Positions 11,003 to 22,728 of a stretch of 64,000 nucleotides of DNA are shown in pieces. The stretch is from Cubamyces lactineus (taxonomy: Eukaryota; Basidiomycota; Agaricomycetes; Polyporales; Polyporaceae). The DNA is taken from positions 112,001 through 176,000 of the forward strand of contig JACDTU010000005.1 of NCBI GenBank assembly GCA_022376465.1. Direction: 5' to 3'. Both the position numbers and the translations under genes were made by a program. The notes under the pieces were generated by a model. The model saw only the letters and a list, made by a program, of their open reading frames with translations. It was not told the origin of the DNA and did not search any database. Numbering within the stretch: the first letter of the stretch is position 1; each line of letters begins with the position of its first letter.

Positions 11003-14000
11003 GTCTGGGGCCTGGGCTTTGGTTCGCGTTGTGGGGTACGGCGATGGTCAGAGTGTTTGATAAAGCGTCCATACCGTCGAGCGGAAGCTTCAAGCTCTGA
11101 GGCTTAGGGGGCTGTCGATCCACCGGCGCTAAGACACCAGTGAAGCGGATGACAATTGGTGGAGCTCGACGACAGCTTAGTGTCAACCTCGTCCTTAGGT
11201 TAGGGTCATCTTGGTGCACCTACCACTAACATCTCACCCTCGCAGGAATCATATGCGCAGATTTGGGGCGTGCACAGTCTTGTTCAGTTTCTCAGACGGG
11301 CCGTCGCGGGAGAGGAGATCAGTTGCACTCGAAAACTATGATACATAATTCCCTTTCTTCCTCGGACAGTAGACGGCGGCGGTGCTTGAAAGTATCGTTG
11401 GTATCGGACGAACCCAGGTGATCCCGTCCGTGGCGCTCGTCCCTCCCTCCCCTCAATAGAGCGCCTCGGTACGTCTGCCTAGGGGAGACTAGGTGATCCC
11501 AGCCATTCCTATAATACCGAGCGGTTAAGCAGTAGCACGGACGCAGTCAATGAGTCGAGACGCTTCACCTCCATCTTGCAGCAGTACATGATGAGCCCGG
11601 TGCCCCTCTTGCATCATGCGTCGTGATCCTGGCGCTAGCACTCGCCTTCCGCCTTCCGCCTATGCGCAGATCCCGCTCCTTCGACATCCACACGAATTGG
11701 ACCCATCGCCTCCAAACGAACACAGTTTGGTGTCCGGTCTCATGCGCGGAATCGTACGCGACATCCGGCTCTCATGTGTCGTACGCGGCGCCCTCTGGTT
11801 CGTCTCCCCAAGCGATAAGCACACGGGGCTTGTATGTTCTCGCATAGATACCTTTGTCATATCTCAATGGGGAGACGGGAGCGGTCGCGCCAACGCGTCC
11901 CACGCTGTGGCTCGTCCATCATCGCGTTTCGTCGAAGGGGGCAGTGGGGCAACGCGCCCCGTGCCTCGCCTGGCGCGGACATTCGGAAATGACGACCGCA
12001 CTTCACAGTTTGCAAACGCCATCGTCCACCGGAATCGCCCACGAAGCCGCTGGGAAGGCGCACAGGCGCAGAGGAACCGGGACCCTGAGGCGTACATGGT
12101 GCGGCTTGGTAGGTTTTCGACATATCGAGCCTAGCACGGTCTTATCTCCTGAATCTCGAGAACCGCGGCGCGCTGATGAGCCGCCCGGAGGCAGAGAACG
12201 CGAGAGGTATAAAACCCGAAGCCACTCGTCCCATACTCTCCTCATCCGCACACCCATCTCGCCCTCCTTTACCCATTGCACAGCCAAACGACTCACCTCT
12301 TTCTCCTGCGGCGTCGGGCGTTGCTCGCAAGGCACGGACGGGCGTCCAGGGTCCATGCTCCATGTCGGGCAGTGTCCTGTGCAGCGCCAGACACGCTTGG
12401 TACGTAGATGCTGGTACGAGGTCCAGAAGGACGTCTACACCGGTGCGGGTGCACCCCGTGCCATCCTTGGGTGCCACGTACCCATGCCTCGCAGAGCGCG
12501 TTCTCCGTGGAGTCCGCCTCGCGTGCTGGGTGGTGGCGGCCGCAAGGATTGGTACGGGCGAATCGACCGCGCCGGGGTGGACTTTTGCGCCTCTACGTTT
12601 CACCTTTCCTATCGGTGGCCACGGGCGTTCGTCCTAAGTGTTCGTTCGCGCACGCTGATTTCCGACAAATGGTCAGATGAGCCGCATGGTTGTGGCAACG
12701 ATACCACCGGGACTCGTGCTCGCCGAGTGTTGGAGGTAACGACTGAATACTGAGTGCTATTCGAGCTGGTGTCGCGATCAGCGGCACTGGAGACCTGTGT
12801 CGTGCCGCCGCAGTGTTCGGAGAGGCGGTCATCATAGAAGAAGCAAGCCGTGTGCGCGTCCCCCGCGGCGGGTAGTTGACAGCGTCGACACGATGATAGC
12901 TGAGCGCAGGCAGACGGGGGCTTCCCTGCTCGTAGTCGGACGGCAAGCGCGTAGTGTTGGGTCTGGCCCCGTAGAACAGGTTGCGTAGAGACGTCTGGGT
13001 AGCGAAATTGTCTTCTTTGAGCAGGGTGGCGTGATATCTTCCGGGCGATGAATATATTGTGCTCCTGAGTTGCCTTGGTATGGAAAGAGGAGAAAGATCT
13101 GGTTGGCTTCGATGAGCAGCGGTTACGACAAGAGGAAACGGCGAACAGCCGTCAATCAACGAAGGCCTCAAGATCGACCTATACCCATTCGCCCTCTCGG
13201 CGGCTTGGGTAGACAATTATTACAACTCTCAAATGAATCTGGCTGGAAGTCGAACGTGGTGCGGATCTCGTTTCCGGACAACTGAGCGCAAGCCTACAAC
13301 GAACTCCATGGCGAGCCTCGGATGCGAAACACACCATACTCGCAACTACAAATTCGAAGCCATGAGCAGGCCCTTAGCACCGTCTACGCAGCGGCGGACA
13401 AGTCTTCCTAGTCATAACGAGAGACGACCCTGGCATATGAATACGTTATGTCTCGGAGGTATCGCGGGCATGCATGAGCGGTAAGTTCCGCGGCCCGCGT
13501 GCACGGGCGGTAGGTAATACCATTCAAGTCTCTGACAGCGTTCTACAGAACGCTGCAGATGACCCTATCGCGCTGGAGCAGCGAGCCCTGCATGGTGCCA
13601 GTGTTCTTCCATTGTAGTCGGAGCGAACGCGCTGGATGAATCCACTCACCGCGCAGAAGCATGGAGCAATCGAGAGAGCGTTCCTGGCGAGTGTCACTTG
13701 ATATTCGAGGGACCGTGCTGGAGCAAGGGACGGTGAGGCCAGGGCGCAGCGGTAGAGTTCAATATTGGACGGCGGAAGCGCACGTCCGTGACGCCAACGG
13801 ATGTCAGGCGGGAGGCTCGAAGAGGCAGGAGCGCACCTTGAGGACGACATTGTGTGTTCAGGTGTAATGCAGTCACTGTAAGCGGGCCAGCCGGTGCGGC
13901 AGCTGCAACGCCACCACGCGAAGGGGTGCACCGTGCATGGGAAAAGCCGCCAGAGCCTAAGGCTAAGTGACAACCATCAGATACCGAACGCCAGGTTGTG

Positions 14001-14871
14001 CACCAGAAGTGCGCCGGAATTAAGGGGGACGGGGTGACGAACGCGGGATTGCGTCCTGGGCCTGTATTGAAGATGGGGGCCCGTGGCTGCATAGGGAGCA
14101 CCTTGCGCACAATCGGCGCGGGAAGGCTGGAAGTCTGAGCCCTGAGTTGAATGAAAACGTATTGCGTGGTCGCTGCGCAAATTCGGTGTGTCCGCCGCAT
14201 ACAGGGTTCTTTCACATCTATACAGGGGGAAAGAAAAGACGTCAGACTTTCCGGCGCGGCCGTCTGCAGGGTGTCGTTGGGAACTGAGGGGAAGGGCTGG
14301 AGGGCCTGGGCTAGTTTCTAGCTGAAAAAGGGGATATTAAGCGACGTCGTCGCAGCTCAATACAAGGATACGCGCTGTGAGTTCGCAAGATGAGCGTGTA
14401 CGGGTTGGGTGGTGACCGACCATCGCATGCGCAGATTCAATACCTCTTCACTCGTGACTTCGAGTGCATACGTGTAGCGATGTCACCTTGTATGCCCTAC
14501 CCTACGGGACTGTACAGATGCGGAGCGTTGCTTGCACGAGGTAGCGAGAATAATGGTAGAACATAATCGGATGCGGGTATAACGAACGAACTTGCCAATA
14601 TGGCAGTCAGGTCAAAGGGCGCCTATCTCACGACCCTGCTTTGTCGGAGCTTCAATTGTACGGCTACATGTTCTGTCGGAGTTCCAAATGAAGACGCACA
14701 CAGGAAAGCTTGTTCTGTCCGTCGCTCGTCCATCCATCCTCAAGCCGACGCCTCGCAAGCCGACCTCAAGACCACATTACAACAATGGTGAGAGCATCCT
14801 GGATGCTGTTGGATGTTGCTGTGCGCTCGGAGCTACGGAGAATCCTGTCAGAATGAGAGTCTTCGTGATGG
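11003..14871. other. Intergenic stretch with long but unconvincing ORFs
   Basis: Overlapping ORFs of up to 299 codons occur on both strands at 11.6-13.2 kb. They overlap each other in several frames, are rich in Arg, Ser and Pro, and show no motif, as expected of GC-rich noncoding DNA with few stops. A TATAAAA at about 12209 with a CT-rich downstream region looks like a promoter, but no coherent gene follows it. Confidence 0.4.
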
Positions 14872-16113
14872 ATGGTAAGTTCTCCTTACGGATGACGCTT
14901 TCTTCCCCTCAATCTCACTTCCCATCCAGGCAGGATTCCCGCACTAGCAAATGAGTAATGTTGCCGAGCTCCCTCCCAAGGAGGACAGCGTTGACGCATC
15001 AGTCGTTGCTGGGCTCGTATCTACTCGTCCTCCCTGGACGGGCAGGTGCGAGCGTTAGAGCTCCGAGTGCACAACGATGGCAGCGGCTTATCATGTGCCG
15101 CTAAGAGCCTCGCTGACCGCCTCGTCTCAATGACCAGCCCAAGGCCACCAAAGGATCTGGCAAGAAGCCCGCCCCCGCCCCCTACGGCGCGAACAAGGGT
15201 GCCTCGAAGACCCAGAAGAACCCCCTCTTCGAGTCTCGTCCCAAGAACTTTGGCATCGGTGCGTCATACCAGTACTTCGAACGTTAGTTGCAGCGTCTCA
15301 TGCTTGAGATATAAAGGCCAGGACATTCAGCCCAAGCAGGACTTGACCCGCTTCGTCAAGTGGCCCGAATATGTCCGCCTTCAGCGCCAGAAGGTTATCC
15401 TCAGCCAGCGCCTGAAGGTTCCTCCTGCCATTGCGCAGTTCTCCCACACCCTTGACAAGAACACTGCTACGCAGTTGTTCAAGCTCCTCAACAAGTGCGT
15501 CTTAATTTATATGCGTACGCGACACAAACTGATAGAATCGTATAGGTACCGTCCTGAGACCAAGCAGGAGAAGAAGGCTCGCCTCGACGCTCTTGCCAAG
15601 GCTACTGCTGAGGAGAAGGAGGCCCAGGCCAAGGACTCCAAGAAGCCCCTCTTCGTGAAGTACGGTCTCAACCACTGCGTTGCCCTCATTGAGGCCAAGA
15701 AGGCGTCGCTCGTTGTCATCGCCCACGATGTCGACCCCATTGAGCTTGTTGTCTTCCTCCCTGCTCTCTGCCGCAAGATGGGTGTTCCCTACGTTATCGT
15801 CAAGGGCAAGGCTCGTCTTGGCACGGTCGTCCACAAGAAGACCGCAGCTGTCCTGACTATCCAGGACGTCCGCAGCGAGGACCAGCGTGAGCTCGCTACG
15901 CTCGTCAGCGCGGCGAAGGCCAACTTGTAAGTGTTTCGTTACGGCATTCCCCGCTCATTCGCTCACTCATCGGTCCATAGCACCGACAAGTACGAGGAGC
16001 AGCGTCGCCAGTGGGGTGGAGGTATCCGTGGTGCCAAGTCTACCCAGATGCTCCGCAAGCGTGCCAAGGCTGCGGGCCAGACTCTCTCTGTTGCGAACGC
16101 GCAGAAGCTCTGA
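14872..16113 (+). CDS. RPL8: 60S ribosomal protein eL8 (L7Ae family)
   Basis: Exons 15138-15258, 15317-15494, 15546-15926 and 15981-16113 join to an almost complete eL8: [20 protein letters not shown] at the start, [13 protein letters not shown], the L7Ae core ([51 protein letters not shown]) and the C-terminal [12 protein letters not shown]. No ATG precedes the first Pro in frame. The best start is an ATG at 14872 followed at once by donor GTAAGT, giving an ATG-only first exon and a 263-nt intron; total 271 residues, the usual length. eL8 is a structural protein of the large ribosomal subunit. The product is certain; the first exon is inferred. Confidence 0.93.
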
Positions 16114-16453
16114 GTTGCGAGCGGCGCGTTGTCTGTGGTCGGTGCGGGCTTGTATCGGCTCTCAAAAGACGGGTACTCGTTGCGAGTGTCGTAGTCGCTG
16201 TATTGCACGCATGTCGTCGGCGTATGCTTATGTCACATGGAATGTATGCTCAGTCATGGCGTGGACCCCCTCAGCTGTATACCAGGCGTTGTTGTATGAA
16301 TATTGGTTGATGCTTGAGCTCGCCGATGCAGCGGCGCAATGTTGCACACCTGAGCGTCTCGGCGACACAGCCGGCAAGCAAACAAGACCCACTCAGGAAC
16401 ACAGGTTGTGCACAGTTGTTCGTCCATAACGGCCACCTACAATCGACACGAGA
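16114..16453. other. Intergenic between eL8 and the next plus-strand gene
   Basis: About 340 bases holding the eL8 3' region and the promoter of the following gene. No separate feature seen. Confidence 0.4.
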
Positions 16454-17305
16454 ATGCAGCCGTCATCTCAACAGCCACTCTACAGCGCTGGCCTAGGTTT
16501 CTCATCCCTCAACTTCGACGTATCGGCAAACCTGGGCCTGCAGCCGTCGTTCTCGTCTCAGACGTTACTGAGCTCACAAGGGAGCGCATCCCTGCCAGGT
16601 GCGGACTTGAACTCGCCAGAGCTGTTCAAACAGAACATCCAGCTCGCACAGGACCAGGTCCTCCGTGTGCAGAGCCTAGCAAGCAATGCCCTGGCCGGAA
16701 TGTGAGCACGAGCGGGAATCTTGACCGAACGTCGACGTCTAATATGTACCCGGTGCTGTAGAGAGCACGCCTACCATCCCAGGACGAACCCTGTACAGAC
16801 AACAGGTACGTCCGCGTCCTCGGCCTCCGCGTATATCGCGAACATGGACTAAGTCGCTCCTCGACCTCCCTCACACCGGATGGCAGCGGACATCGCCGCG
16901 CTCAAACAGGCGATCCACGTCCTCGTCGACTTTCTCCGCCAAACGGGCGTCGGCGCGCTCCCGCTCGACCCTCCCAGCGCGAGCTCCCTAGCGCCTGCCG
17001 CGCCCTCCGCCTCCACGGCGACAACGACAACGACGGCTGGGGCAGGAGCAGCAGGAGCACCGGCGGCGGGACCGGCGGCGGGGACGGACGGGCAGCCGGC
17101 AGGCGGGGACGAGCAGCTCGTGGCGGAGGCGACGCGCGCGGTGCAGGCGCTGTACGAGCGGCAGCGGCGCATCCAGGAGGGCGCGAGCGTGGTCGCGAAT
17201 TTGTTGGGTGCCCCAGAGCTGATCACGGGTGGGCTGGGGGCGCCGTCCGGGGCTGCGGCTGCAGCGGGGAGCCAGGGACAGCAGGGACAGATGGGAAGGA
17301 GGTGA
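16454..17305 (+). CDS. Ala/Gly-rich protein of unknown function with helical core
   Basis: Exons 16454-16701, 16762-16805 and 16887-17305 join in frame to 236 residues. The N-terminal part is Ser/Gln/Leu-rich. The spliced centre reads FKQNIQLAQDQVLRVQSLAS, then HAYHPRTNPVQT and DIAALKQAIHVLVDFLRQTG, forming amphipathic helices. A low-complexity Ala/Thr/Gly segment follows, then a second helix (EQLVAEATRAVQALYERQRR). There is no signal peptide or membrane helix. The layout suggests a nuclear or adaptor protein, but I cannot name a family. It lies 340 bp downstream of eL8 and converges with the transporter gene. Confidence 0.68.
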
Positions 17306-17622
17306 AGTTGGTTTCGATGCTGTATGTAACGACGCTGCCTACCTGTGTACTGGTAGCTATCGCGTCTTGCGAGTGAGAGAGGACGCTGACTAGTAGTATC
17401 TCACGATCAGACACTTGCATTCAAACTTCAGATTCATTCCTGTGATCCAACATTGCAACTAACGTCCCAATTCATCCCTTCATTACACCATTAAGTGAAA
17501 CAAGCTCGAAGAGTAATAATGCTCTAGGTCATATCTAATGTTGGCGCATCGTCATCATGAAGAACGCGCCTCCACAAGGCCATACTTTTCATCTAGGACC
17601 CCACCAGCGCACACACTACTAT

Positions 17623-20013
17623 TCACTGCGCGCCCTCCGCCTTCTCAGCGGTCTTCTCGCCCTTCAAGTCGACACCATCGACCGCGTTCTGCCTGTCGCC
17701 GAGGTACCAGTCGGGCATGCCAAGCGAGAGGAGCATCGGCACGACCGCGAGCACCGTCGCAACGATGAGCATCACGCGCATCGTGTCGCCGTACGCCGCA
17801 ATCACGCCCTGACGCGTCGGATCGTCGAACGGCAGCACCATCACGCTCGTGATGCTCCCAAAGAGCGTGTCGCGCTCCGTCTGGTTCAACGCGGGCAGGT
17901 GCTCCGCAAGCTTGCCCGGCATCGTGTTCGTCCAGATCGCACCGGCTGCGAGGCGAAGGATGGACGTTAGTCGAGGTTCACGTGCGTGTATATAGACAGA
18001 AGAGAGGAAGGGAGACGTACCGACGGCGCTGCCGACCGAGCCGCCAATCTCGGTCCAAAGGAGGACGACGGCGGTGACCATCGCGACATCGACGTGGGGC
18101 ACGGACGCCTGCGCGCCGACCTGTGAGCACACGGACGCGAAGCCGCCGCCGATACCCTGGAGGAGCTGCGTCCAGACGATCTCCGCGTCGGACGAGTTGG
18201 CGCCGCGAGAGTGGATCATAAGACCGACACCGAGAAGACGGATGGCGAGACCGACGGTGAGGACCCACTATGGTGGAGGGGCTCGGTAAGCACTTTACTG
18301 CCAGGGGTCGGAAATCTGTGACTTACCTTGTAGTGGCGGAAGTAGTGCAGGAGGAAACCGGACATGATACCGAACACAGTAAGCGCGACGGTCTGGGTCT
18401 GGATAAAGTACGTCGCGTTGATGAGGGACCAGTCCTTGGTGACGAGCACGAAGGAGTAGAGGTAGGTGAACGACATGTAGAACGAGAACTAACCAAAATC
18501 ATTCGCATCAATTCCGGAGCCATGTGTTGTATGAGGGTAACGACTTACGAAGTCAAAGAAACCGATCCATGAGGCGATGGTTACGGAGCGGTTCGTGAGG
18601 AAGCGGCGCGGGAAGACGGGGCGCTTCGCAAAGTAAATGTCCCAGAGCGCGAACACGGGCAGCAGGATGCACCCGACGACGATCATCGCAATCATCGAGG
18701 CTAATACGCATCATACACGGTCAGCCCGCCGATCGGAGCGCATGGCAAAGGCAAGGTGATGCTTACGGTTATGCCAGCGGCTCTTGGCGTTCTGCGCGAG
18801 CGTGAGCGGGAGGAGGATGAGCGCGACGGCCGTGCCGAGGATCGCGAGACCAACGACGTCGAGCTGCTCCGCGACGCTCCACACACGGCGGACGAGCGAT
18901 TCCTTTGCCGGAGCCTCCGCGTTGGGGGCGGCAGCCTTGACAAGCCCGAGCTTGCGCGCCTTGTTCTCAGCCCAGAAGAGAGTGATGATGAGCGGCGAGA
19001 GCGAGGCGGGGATGAGGATTGCGAACATGCCGTCTAGAAGGCAATGAATGACGTGTGAAGCGATACGGTGAAGTAAAGGATACTAACAGCCCCAGCGCCA
19101 GGTAGAGTGCTCGAGGACCTGGGTCGAAACATTGGAGCCAATGAAGGCGTTGATGATGAACGGCGCGGAGGTGAGTGACGAGACGAGGCCACGCCACTTG
19201 AGCGTCGTGATATCCGCGATGATGATCTGCGTGAGCAATTGTAGACCGCTGCATGATTCATCCGTTAGTAGGCTGTGAGGAGACATAGTTTGTCCATGAC
19301 ATACGTGTAGCCACTGCGAGCCAACAGTCAGCACATGCCTCTCAGGGCGACTCAGAAGGAGACGTACATAGCGTAAAGGATGATACCCGCTGCAAGGGCA
19401 CCGACACCGTTGGCAGACGCAATCACGATGTAGCCGACGACATAGAACACCACTAGTACGAACTCAGTGAGACGAATTGGGCTGACAAATTTGAGTTGTA
19501 CTCACAGACAACGATATAGGAAGTGCCACGGGACGAGACGTCTGCGACCTTGGCGATGACCGGCTTACCGCACGCAACTGTACTTCTGTGATTAGCGTTC
19601 GGCACAATGTGAACACGCATATATGCACGCACTGATGATGGACTGAGCGACCTGGATGGTAGAGATGAGGCCGTGCTTGTCGAAGGCGGAGGTGGCGAAG
19701 GCAAGGTAGCTGTACGTCGTCTGGCCATCGAGCGAGTAGATGTAAGACGCGAGGGCGATACTGATGATTAATGCGACGGTTAGCCCCGCATATAGCCAGC
19801 ACATAACGAGTGGAATACGTACCCGACGAAGAGGAACCACTTGGAGTAGCGGCCGTAGACCTTCTCGGCGGCCTCGACGGTCTTGACACCGAGGTGAGCG
19901 TCCTCCTCAGCCTCGATCTCGACTTTGGTGGTGAAGTCGAGCCTGGGGATGCCGGCCTCGAGGGCGTTGTCGCTGCCGATGGAGGGGGACTTTTTCTCGT
20001 CGTGGAGAGACAT
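17623..20013 (-). CDS. Siderophore-iron transporter, major facilitator superfamily
   Basis: Multi-exon minus-strand gene of about 600 residues, starting MSLHDEKKSPSIGSDNALEA at 20013 and ending GEKTAEKAEGAQ. It has at least eight introns of 50-70 nt. Membrane segments follow in order, including SYIYSLDGQTTYSYLAFATS, FYVVGYIVIASANGVGALAA, GLQLLTQIIIADITTLKWRG, WRWGYGMFAILIPASLSPLI and SFTYLYSFVLVTKDWSLINA. The sequence Y-x-Y-x-L-D-G-Q-T-T-Y and ADITTLKWRGL are hallmarks of the 14-helix SIT/ARN family, which imports ferric siderophores by proton symport at the plasma or vesicle membrane. No siderophore synthetase is adjacent. Two perfect ATCTGATAA sites lie 190-230 nt upstream of the ATG, the consensus of the iron-responsive GATA repressor. 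An upstream in-frame GTG at 20055 is less likely as the start. Confidence 0.93.
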
Positions 20014-20201
20014 GGCTGCGACGACGGGGGCGGCTAAGGGGGCGACGGAGGACACCTGGGGAACGATATGTGCATGATGACCATGTTTTAAAGGAGTGCC
20101 AAGGGGAAGGAGAGGACAAAATTGAGAGAGAGGAATGAGATGAGCCGGGGGAGAAGTGAGTGCTAGACTCGGCTCAGCTCCCTTTCCGCCGCCAGAATAT
20201 C

Positions 20202-20210
20202 TTATCAGAT
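20202..20210 (-). promoter_or_regulatory. Iron-GATA site ATCTGATAA, proximal
   Basis: Reads ATCTGATAA on the coding strand of the siderophore transporter, about 190 nt before its ATG. It matches the ATCWGATAA site bound by SREA/Urbs1-type repressors, which silence siderophore genes when iron is plentiful. Confidence 0.75.
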
Positions 20211-20230
20211 ATTTCCGACTCCCGCGGATC

Positions 20231-20239
20231 TTATCAGAT
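20231..20239 (-). promoter_or_regulatory. Iron-GATA site ATCTGATAA, distal
   Basis: Second exact copy, starting 29 bp from the first in the same orientation. Paired extended GATA motifs are usual for this repressor. Confidence 0.75.
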
Positions 20240-20748
20240 TTCCCTGGCTCTGCTGCATCCCGTGCCTAGCCGTGCCTGATCGACATCTCTCCTCCGGCCA
20301 AGTTCAGCTGCTCAGGCGACTCCAAGCTCAAAGAAAATCGCCAGGCCATAGGCTGCAGAACGCGGCCCAGACAGTTGTCCAACCGTCCACCTCCGCGGGC
20401 AAAATTCATAAGCTTTACCTTACGGTCGGTCCCTTGGGTTCCTAGCGTGCGACACGAGGCTCTGGAACGCCCAACAATTGTGCCAAGCGACGTCAGTCTC
20501 ACACTCGACTCTCTTTCCGCTCGCTTTTCTCCGGCTCGCGGGGCGATCGTTCCAGGCGAGGGCTTGATCGGCGCAGCCCCGTCCCCGAAGCTCATTCCTT
20601 TCGTCTGTCGCTTCCGAATGTACAAGATGTCGCCGACGCCAAGGTTTGGAGCTGGAGCTTCCGCGAGTGCTACGAATCCTGGCGGACTAGCTATTCAATG
20701 ATATAAGTTAAATTTATGCTTCGAGCGCACAGTAAGTATGCTACCGTC
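20240..20748. other. Intergenic, shared by transporter promoter and CrtC-like 3' end
   Basis: Beyond the two GATA sites I see no gene. The open frame at 20375-20701 (plus) lacks any motif. Confidence 0.4.
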
Positions 20749-22023
20749 CTATCCGTTGTACGGCGTCAGACTGGGGTTCAGCCAGTCGTACATCGCCACA
20801 CCCGTGTACTGCTTCCCGCCCACCTTCCCGCCCTCCGCAGTGCCAACCCAACGGTGGTAGATCGGCTGGTCGAGCACAAGACTCTGTCCAGTCAAGTTGA
20901 ACCGGTACTGCTCGCCGTCCTTCAGCGTGTACTCGAGGATGAAGCCCTGCATGACGTTCATCTGGAACGCCTCGTCCACCGCGAGCCCGTACGGCGTGAT
21001 CGCGACAGAGTCCGCCTCGCGCGAGCCCTGCACGCTGCATTGGTTCTGCAGGATCGCGCCTGACTCCTCGAGGAAGCCCGTCGTGAACTGGCGCGTCGCG
21101 CCCGTGATCGCCGCGTACACCGCAGACAGGTCGAACGGCCCGACCTGCGCGTCGAAGAAGTACCAGTCGTCCATGAACGCGTCGATCGGCTGCGGCATCC
21201 AGTTCGCATCGTGGTACCCTTGCCCCGCGAACTGCAACCGGCTCTCCCCGAGCGTCACGTCCACCGTCGCCGCGCCGCCGGGCTGCGACGTCGCCCACCC
21301 GAGTTGCTTGTAGAAGATCTCCTCCGCCGCGTTCAGCTCCGCCCCGGCCGGAATCGCACTCTCAAAGTACGCAGATGACGTCGTGTTGCACCCAAAGTGC
21401 GCGGGGCCGTTGCTGTGGATCTCGAGCGTGCCGCTCACGCCTTGCTCCGGCGCGTCGAGCGTGACGGTGAACGTAGACAGGTCTGCCGTGTTGTGGAACG
21501 CGCCCGCGCCGGGCCAGCTGCCCGACACGGCCTCGCCGACATGTGTCACCGACGAGGAGCTCGCGGGGAGCGTGTACGCGAACACAGTTCCATTCGGGAA
21601 AGCACCGTTGAGGACGATGTAGAATTCGGGTGCGTTAGCGCCACCGGCAGCTTCACGGAGCGAGGAGAGGGGGTATCCTTTTGCGAATATAAGTCTCTGT
21701 ATAACCGAAGTATACTTGTCCGAAGGACACTTACCCTGGTAGAAAGTGACGTGCAGACTGGGAGGCGAACCACCCTCCTCCGCAGGCGCACCGACCTGGA
21801 CCCACCACCATTCCGTGGCGTTATTTTGGGCATTCACGTCAATGTATTGTCCATCGTGGGGAATGCTGCGCTTCACGTGGTAATCGTGTCCGAGCAGCCC
21901 TGCGCGTCGAGCCAGCATGTCAGTACCCTTGACTTTGAGGCGTAGAGGGGAGTGCTCACCTGCCGTGCAGCTCGAAGCCAAACCGAGAACAAAAGTGGAT
22001 GTCAAAAGGAGCGAGCGCATCAT
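20749..22023 (-). CDS. Secreted CrtC/Diels-Alderase-like (lipocalin-fold) protein
   Basis: Exons 22023-21960, 21899-21735 and 21677-20749 join to 385 residues. The first exon is a signal peptide (MMRSLLLTSTFVLGLASSC). The centre contains GQGYHDANWMPQP, matching the Y-H-D-x-N-W signature of the CrtC/AttH-like double lipocalin fold, which fungal Diels-Alderases and hydroxyneurosporene-synthase-like proteins share, followed by DDWYFFDAQVGPFDLSAVYA. Several N-glycosylation sequons (NNATEW, FPNGTVF, FNLTG) fit secretion. Known members catalyse cycloadditions or hydration of hydrophobic substrates; this one has no partner synthase nearby, so the substrate is unknown. Start: the first of two adjacent ATGs. 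It ends YDWLNPSLTPYNG. Confidence 0.75.
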   Translation of the reverse strand: MMRSLLLTSTFVLGLASSCTAGEHSPLRLKVKGTDMLARRAGLLGHDYHVKRSIPHDGQYIDVNAQNNATEWWWVQVGAPAEEGGSPPSLHVTFYQGKCPSDKYTSVIQRLIFAKGYPLSSLREAAGGANAPEFYIVLNGAFPNGTVFAYTLPASSSSVTHVGEAVSGSWPGAGAFHNTADLSTFTVTLDAPEQGVSGTLEIHSNGPAHFGCNTTSSAYFESAIPAGAELNAAEEIFYKQLGWATSQPGGAATVDVTLGESRLQFAGQGYHDANWMPQPIDAFMDDWYFFDAQVGPFDLSAVYAAITGATRQFTTGFLEESGAILQNQCSVQGSREADSVAITPYGLAVDEAFQMNVMQGFILEYTLKDGEQYRFNLTGQSLVLDQPIYHRWVGTAEGGKVGGKQYTGVAMYDWLNPSLTPYNG

Positions 22024-22136
22024 GGTCGCAGGCCAGGATAATGAAGAAGAGAAAGTGCCTGCAAGCCGGTAGAGAAGGGGGGGGAAAGGGCGCAAATGCG
22101 AGAAGCGAAAGTGAGACTACTGGACGCTCGGGTCGC

Positions 22137-22147
22137 GGTATTTATGC
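22137..22147 (-). promoter_or_regulatory. TATA element of the CrtC-like gene
   Basis: GCATAAATACC on the minus strand about 115 nt before the ATG; the only TATA-like element in the upstream region. Confidence 0.45.
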
Positions 22148-22590
22148 TCTCGCAGCGGCGAGCGAACGCGACTCGCATCGGGATCGCGCGACGGTAGCAG
22201 CGAGGTTTTCGCGAGACACGGCGAACAGTGGGCTGAGGTGCGTCAGCCATCGCGCAGGGCCATCGCGTTCACCGCTCTCCGACGGACGTTATTTGTGATC
22301 CGGCGACGCCGTCATCGCGCCATCAGTGTCAGTGCGTAACGACCCAAAAAGATGCCAGCATACAGTGACACTATACGACGTCTATGGGCACCCAAGAGCG
22401 ACTGCATCGGGTGTTCGAAGTCAGCTCAACTGCTCACCTGGCACAGCGGAGTTGTAACCAACTCATACCAGTGCGGTTCTGCACTCAAAGATCGCAATTG
22501 CAGTTAATCTGCTGCGAAGTGTTCTCTATCAGTGTCTGCACCAATACGACCTGAACAAAGTGACTGATGCCGAATCGACATCTCCGGCCA
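22148..22590. other. Upstream region of the CrtC-like gene, ending at the retrotransposon
   Basis: No gene seen. The retrotransposon is inserted 573 bp upstream of the CrtC-like start codon and points away from it. Confidence 0.4.
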
Positions 22591-22595
22591 CACTC
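22591..22595 (+). repeat. Target site duplication, left (CACTC)
   Basis: CACTC directly before the 5' LTR, repeated directly after the 3' LTR at 30291-30295. Five bases is the usual duplication size for Ty3/gypsy integrases. Confidence 0.95.
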
Positions 22596-22664
22596 TGTTA
22601 CAGCGCTCAGTACGTCACGGTCACGCAGTTTCCTTTTTCTCCTTCTTCCACGTGCATCCGCTAT

Positions 22665-22728
22665 GCCACGTCATCCTTTCCCATGCCACGTCATCCTTTC
22701 CCATGCCACGTCATCCTTTCTCACCCGA
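22665..22728 (+). repeat. Tandem 20-bp repeats in 5' LTR (three units)
   Basis: Unit core ATGCCACGTCATCCTTTC. Each unit carries an ACGTCA bZIP/CRE-type half site. The 3' LTR has four units. Confidence 0.9.

Noticed and set aside
11854..12753. 299-codon plus-strand ORF
   Set aside because: Overlaps long ORFs in other frames and on the other strand, is rich in Arg/Ser/Pro and has no motif; explained by GC-rich DNA with few stops.
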